DNA of 64,000 bases. Origin: Methylomonas sp. AM2-LC. GTDB taxonomy: Bacteria > Pseudomonadota > Gammaproteobacteria > Methylococcales > Methylomonadaceae. Shown in pieces: positions 61,049-64,000 of this stretch (its first letter is position 1; the number at the start of each line of letters is the position of its first letter). Where the stretch lies: assembly GCF_039904985.1 (NCBI RefSeq), contig NZ_CP157005.1:1798001-1862000 (forward strand). Direction: 5' to 3'. The notes beneath the pieces are model-generated. The model was not told the DNA's origin and did no database searches. It saw only the letters and a program-made list of their open reading frames with translations. The translations under genes and the position numbers were made by a program.

Positions 61049-62595
61049 CAATACCGAGAGACAAAATTCACTTACCGAGTAAATTGCCATGATATCTTCG
61101 ACGCATGAATCAAACAGCCCAAAAATGCATAACGCTATTGCCATCATTGGCACTGCCTGCCGATTTCCGGGAGGAGTCACCAATATTGAAGAATATTGGT
61201 CATTTCTGAAATCGGGTGGAGATGCGGTTCGGGAAATACCAACGGAGCGCTGGTCATGGCAATTTCACCATGACAAAAATCCAGATAAAGCCGGAAAATC
61301 GTATGTAAATCGTGCCAGCTTTCTTAATGTGGATATTGAAGCTTTTGATGCTGCTTTTTTTGACATCTCGCCCCGCGAAGCAGCGCTATTGGATCCTCAA
61401 CAACGATTACTACTAGAATTGGCGTTCGAGGCCATGGAAGATAGTGTAGGCGATGTAAATACGTTACAAGGCAGTAACACCGGTGTTTATATTGGTTGTT
61501 TTATGCAAGATAATTTGCTGACACAAATGGCTCCTGGCGCTAAATCACAAGCTGGTACCTATACCGCTGTAAGTTCTACCATGACGATGATCTCCAATCG
61601 TTTATCCTACGCTTTCGATCTAAAAGGACCGAGTTTTACCGTCGATACTGCCTGCTCTTCTTCTTTGGTGGCTGTGCATCAGGCTTGTCTGGGTTTACGT
61701 TCAGGCGATTGTGATATGGCAATTGCTGGTGGGGTAAGCATCATGTTCAGACCGGAAATTATGATGATGATGTGTAAAGGGCATTTTCTAGCGTCTGATG
61801 GAAGAAGTAAAACATATAGTGCCAATGCTGATGGCTATGGAAGAGGCGAAGGTGGCGGTCTGGTCGTGCTTAAACGCTTGGCCGATGCCGTCAGAGATGG
61901 TGATACCATACACGGCATAATCCTTAGTTCTGGTGTTAATCAGGATGGTAGTACCGAAGGAATTACTGTTCCAAGTGAAACCGCTCAAATTGCTTTAGCC
62001 AGTAAAGTGTATCGGGATGGCGCGATTGATCCCAGACATATCAGTTATCTTGAAGCTCATGGCACAGGAACTCCGGTTGGTGATCCTATAGAAATGCGGG
62101 CTATGGGTAGTGTCATCAGTCAAAAGCGAAGCGATGCAGATCAACCTTTGATTGTCGGCTCTGTAAAAGCGGGTATTGGTCACCTGGAAGCCGCTGCCGG
62201 TATAGCTGGATTGTTAAAAGCCATGTTGGTTGTTAAACACGGTCATATTCCACCCCAAGCCTGGCTGGATAGCGAACTCAATCCTGCGATTGATTTTTCA
62301 GGCTTGAAAATTCAAATTGCGGATAAATATCAACCGTTACCAAAATTTAATGAGCATGGAAACGCTTATGTAGCGGTAAACTCTTTCGGTTATGGCGGCA
62401 CGAATGCTCATGCGGTGTTAATGGCCGCCAATAAGCAGGACACTCAAGCTTTAGTGGTTGATTCTAAACCGGTACCTCCACGTTATTGCCTTTATTTATC
62501 TGGCGCATCAGAAACAGCATGTGAAGCGTATGCACTGATTTATCAAACGCTGTTTTCTCAAGCTACGGATAGCGAAATATTAAATATTTGTCGTA
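61049..62595 (+). repeat. Tandem duplication, unit 1 (1547 bp)
   Basis: The sequence from CAATACCGAGAGAC (61049) is repeated directly at 62596, offset 1547 bases throughout. Differences between the two copies: A/T at 61816 versus 63363 (Tyr to Phe in the protein) and T/A at 62201 versus 63748 (silent). No other mismatch noticed, but I could not check every base. Confidence 0.95.
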
Positions 62596-62639
62596 CAATA
62601 CCGAGAGACAAAATTCACTTACCGAGTAAATTGCCATGA
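61089..62639 (+). pseudogene. Truncated type I polyketide synthase, ketosynthase domain (duplicate, copy 1)
   Basis: 516 residues. The ketosynthase motifs are intact: AIIGTACRFPGGV at the start, DTACSSSLVAVHQAC with the active Cys (about 188), EAHGTGTPVGDP and VGSVKAGIGHLEAAAGI (both His). After about residue 503 the frame runs into duplicated upstream DNA and ends with 13 unrelated residues at a TGA. The TGA overlaps the copy 2 start (ATGA). The truncation removes all following domains. It may still be translated, but as a lone KS. Confidence 0.85.
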
Positions 62640-64000
62640 TATCTTCGACGCATGAATCAAACAGCCCAAAAATGCATAACGCTATTGCCATCATTGGCAC
62701 TGCCTGCCGATTTCCGGGAGGAGTCACCAATATTGAAGAATATTGGTCATTTCTGAAATCGGGTGGAGATGCGGTTCGGGAAATACCAACGGAGCGCTGG
62801 TCATGGCAATTTCACCATGACAAAAATCCAGATAAAGCCGGAAAATCGTATGTAAATCGTGCCAGCTTTCTTAATGTGGATATTGAAGCTTTTGATGCTG
62901 CTTTTTTTGACATCTCGCCCCGCGAAGCAGCGCTATTGGATCCTCAACAACGATTACTACTAGAATTGGCGTTCGAGGCCATGGAAGATAGTGTAGGCGA
63001 TGTAAATACGTTACAAGGCAGTAACACCGGTGTTTATATTGGTTGTTTTATGCAAGATAATTTGCTGACACAAATGGCTCCTGGCGCTAAATCACAAGCT
63101 GGTACCTATACCGCTGTAAGTTCTACCATGACGATGATCTCCAATCGTTTATCCTACGCTTTCGATCTAAAAGGACCGAGTTTTACCGTCGATACTGCCT
63201 GCTCTTCTTCTTTGGTGGCTGTGCATCAGGCTTGTCTGGGTTTACGTTCAGGCGATTGTGATATGGCAATTGCTGGTGGGGTAAGCATCATGTTCAGACC
63301 GGAAATTATGATGATGATGTGTAAAGGGCATTTTCTAGCGTCTGATGGAAGAAGTAAAACATTTAGTGCCAATGCTGATGGCTATGGAAGAGGCGAAGGT
63401 GGCGGTCTGGTCGTGCTTAAACGCTTGGCCGATGCCGTCAGAGATGGTGATACCATACACGGCATAATCCTTAGTTCTGGTGTTAATCAGGATGGTAGTA
63501 CCGAAGGAATTACTGTTCCAAGTGAAACCGCTCAAATTGCTTTAGCCAGTAAAGTGTATCGGGATGGCGCGATTGATCCCAGACATATCAGTTATCTTGA
63601 AGCTCATGGCACAGGAACTCCGGTTGGTGATCCTATAGAAATGCGGGCTATGGGTAGTGTCATCAGTCAAAAGCGAAGCGATGCAGATCAACCTTTGATT
63701 GTCGGCTCTGTAAAAGCGGGTATTGGTCACCTGGAAGCCGCTGCCGGAATAGCTGGATTGTTAAAAGCCATGTTGGTTGTTAAACACGGTCATATTCCAC
63801 CCCAAGCCTGGCTGGATAGCGAACTCAATCCTGCGATTGATTTTTCAGGCTTGAAAATTCAAATTGCGGATAAATATCAACCGTTACCAAAATTTAATGA
63901 GCATGGAAACGCTTATGTAGCGGTAAACTCTTTCGGTTATGGCGGCACGAATGCTCATGCGGTGTTAATGGCCGCCAATAAGCAGGACACTCAAGCTTTA
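62596..64000 (+). repeat. Tandem duplication, unit 2 (cut by window edge)
   Basis: At least 1405 bases equal to unit 1 apart from the two noted differences. Unit 2 presumably continues into the rest of the polyketide synthase gene outside the window. Confidence 0.93.
62636..64000 (+). CDS. Type I polyketide synthase, ketosynthase start (partial, copy 2)
   Basis: 455 residues to the window end, same motifs as copy 1. The active Cys lies in DTACSSS, with EAHGTGTPVGDP and VGSVKAGIGHLEA. Unlike copy 1 it is expected to run on into acyltransferase or other domains. The start has only 40 bases of duplicated upstream DNA, so transcription must come from before copy 1. Product class is unknown; a large cytoplasmic multi-domain enzyme is likely. 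Confidence 0.9.
   Translation, partial: MISSTHESNSPKMHNAIAIIGTACRFPGGVTNIEEYWSFLKSGGDAVREIPTERWSWQFHHDKNPDKAGKSYVNRASFLNVDIEAFDAAFFDISPREAALLDPQQRLLLELAFEAMEDSVGDVNTLQGSNTGVYIGCFMQDNLLTQMAPGAKSQAGTYTAVSSTMTMISNRLSYAFDLKGPSFTVDTACSSSLVAVHQACLGLRSGDCDMAIAGGVSIMFRPEIMMMMCKGHFLASDGRSKTFSANADGYGRGEGGGLVVLKRLADAVRDGDTIHGIILSSGVNQDGSTEGITVPSETAQIALASKVYRDGAIDPRHISYLEAHGTGTPVGDPIEMRAMGSVISQKRSDADQPLIVGSVKAGIGHLEAAAGIAGLLKAMLVVKHGHIPPQAWLDSELNPAIDFSGLKIQIADKYQPLPKFNEHGNAYVAVNSFGYGGTNAHAVLMAANKQDTQAL

Noticed and set aside
61788..63730. Paired - strand frames inside both ketosynthase copies
   Set aside because: They are antisense shadows duplicated along with the gene.
61049..64000. CRISPR-like or short-repeat array at the window end
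   Set aside because: The repeats are two copies of a 1.5-kb coding unit, not short repeats with spacers; no CRISPR array was seen anywhere in the window.

Overview
The window comes from a low-to-mid GC gammaproteobacterium, most probably a methanotroph or methylotroph related to Methylobacter/Methylomonas. The evidence is gene content. There are homologues of tetrahydromethanopterin (H4MPT) cofactor biosynthesis enzymes: MfnB, an MfnF-like 'H4MPT-linked C1 transfer' protein, an MfnE-like small kinase and two DUF447 proteins. There is also a copper-transport locus, MobB, RpoS, a PEP-CTERM-like protein and a type I polyketide synthase. This placement is inference; no rRNA or tRNA gene is visible.

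Layout. 0-5.3 kb: end of a uroporphyrinogen methyltransferase gene, a Ser-rich protein, a PutAbiC-type abortive-infection protein, a diverged HemF-like protein and a COG4705 membrane protein. 5.3-7.6 kb: secreted HExxH protein and a DHH phosphoesterase. 7.8-14.6 kb: an ECF sigma factor with a ChrR-like double-cupin anti-sigma factor, facing away from a PEP-CTERM-like gene and a DUF4331/TPR/HupE gene set. Three copies of CATCCA-N15-CGTAT, correctly oriented before three of these transcription units, define a probable local regulon. 14.7-22.3 kb: an orphan flgB with a sigma-54-like promoter, a cysteine-rich ricin-type lectin paired with a DsbA-like protein, an OmpR/EnvZ-type two-component system and a parDE toxin-antitoxin pair. 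22.5-31.6 kb: two dynamin-like GTPases, a lipoprotein, DUF2959, kinase, pabB and MfnF-like genes, and a YheT hydrolase.

32.3-41.1 kb holds a thioredoxin-like protein, a DUF447 protein and a run of small metal-site or membrane proteins leading to a P1B-1 copper ATPase. A Met/His-rich DsbD/TauE-like membrane protein follows, and a CxxC copper chaperone lies nearby. 41.2-52.4 kb: mobB, a membrane J-protein, rpoS, Hsp70/DUF2760, a tandem-receiver protein whose first receiver lacks its phospho-acceptor Asp, DUF447-mfnB-MetE-like, and a polyphosphate-glucokinase-like ROK kinase.

52.6-64 kb is the accessory end. It has a higBA-like pair with a frameshifted toxin, an integron-cassette-like stretch with three unrecognised genes (one a two-helix SLATT-like membrane protein), an IS30 element directly upstream of an esterase, and citrate synthase behind a possible 150-nt leader or small RNA. 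It ends in a 1547-bp direct tandem duplication of the start of a polyketide synthase gene; the two copies differ at two or more positions.

The most interesting items are the ECF promoter set, the cassette-like segment with its membrane/helical gene pair, the polyketide synthase duplication, the copper locus with a possible shared AATAGGT operator, and the orphan flgB.
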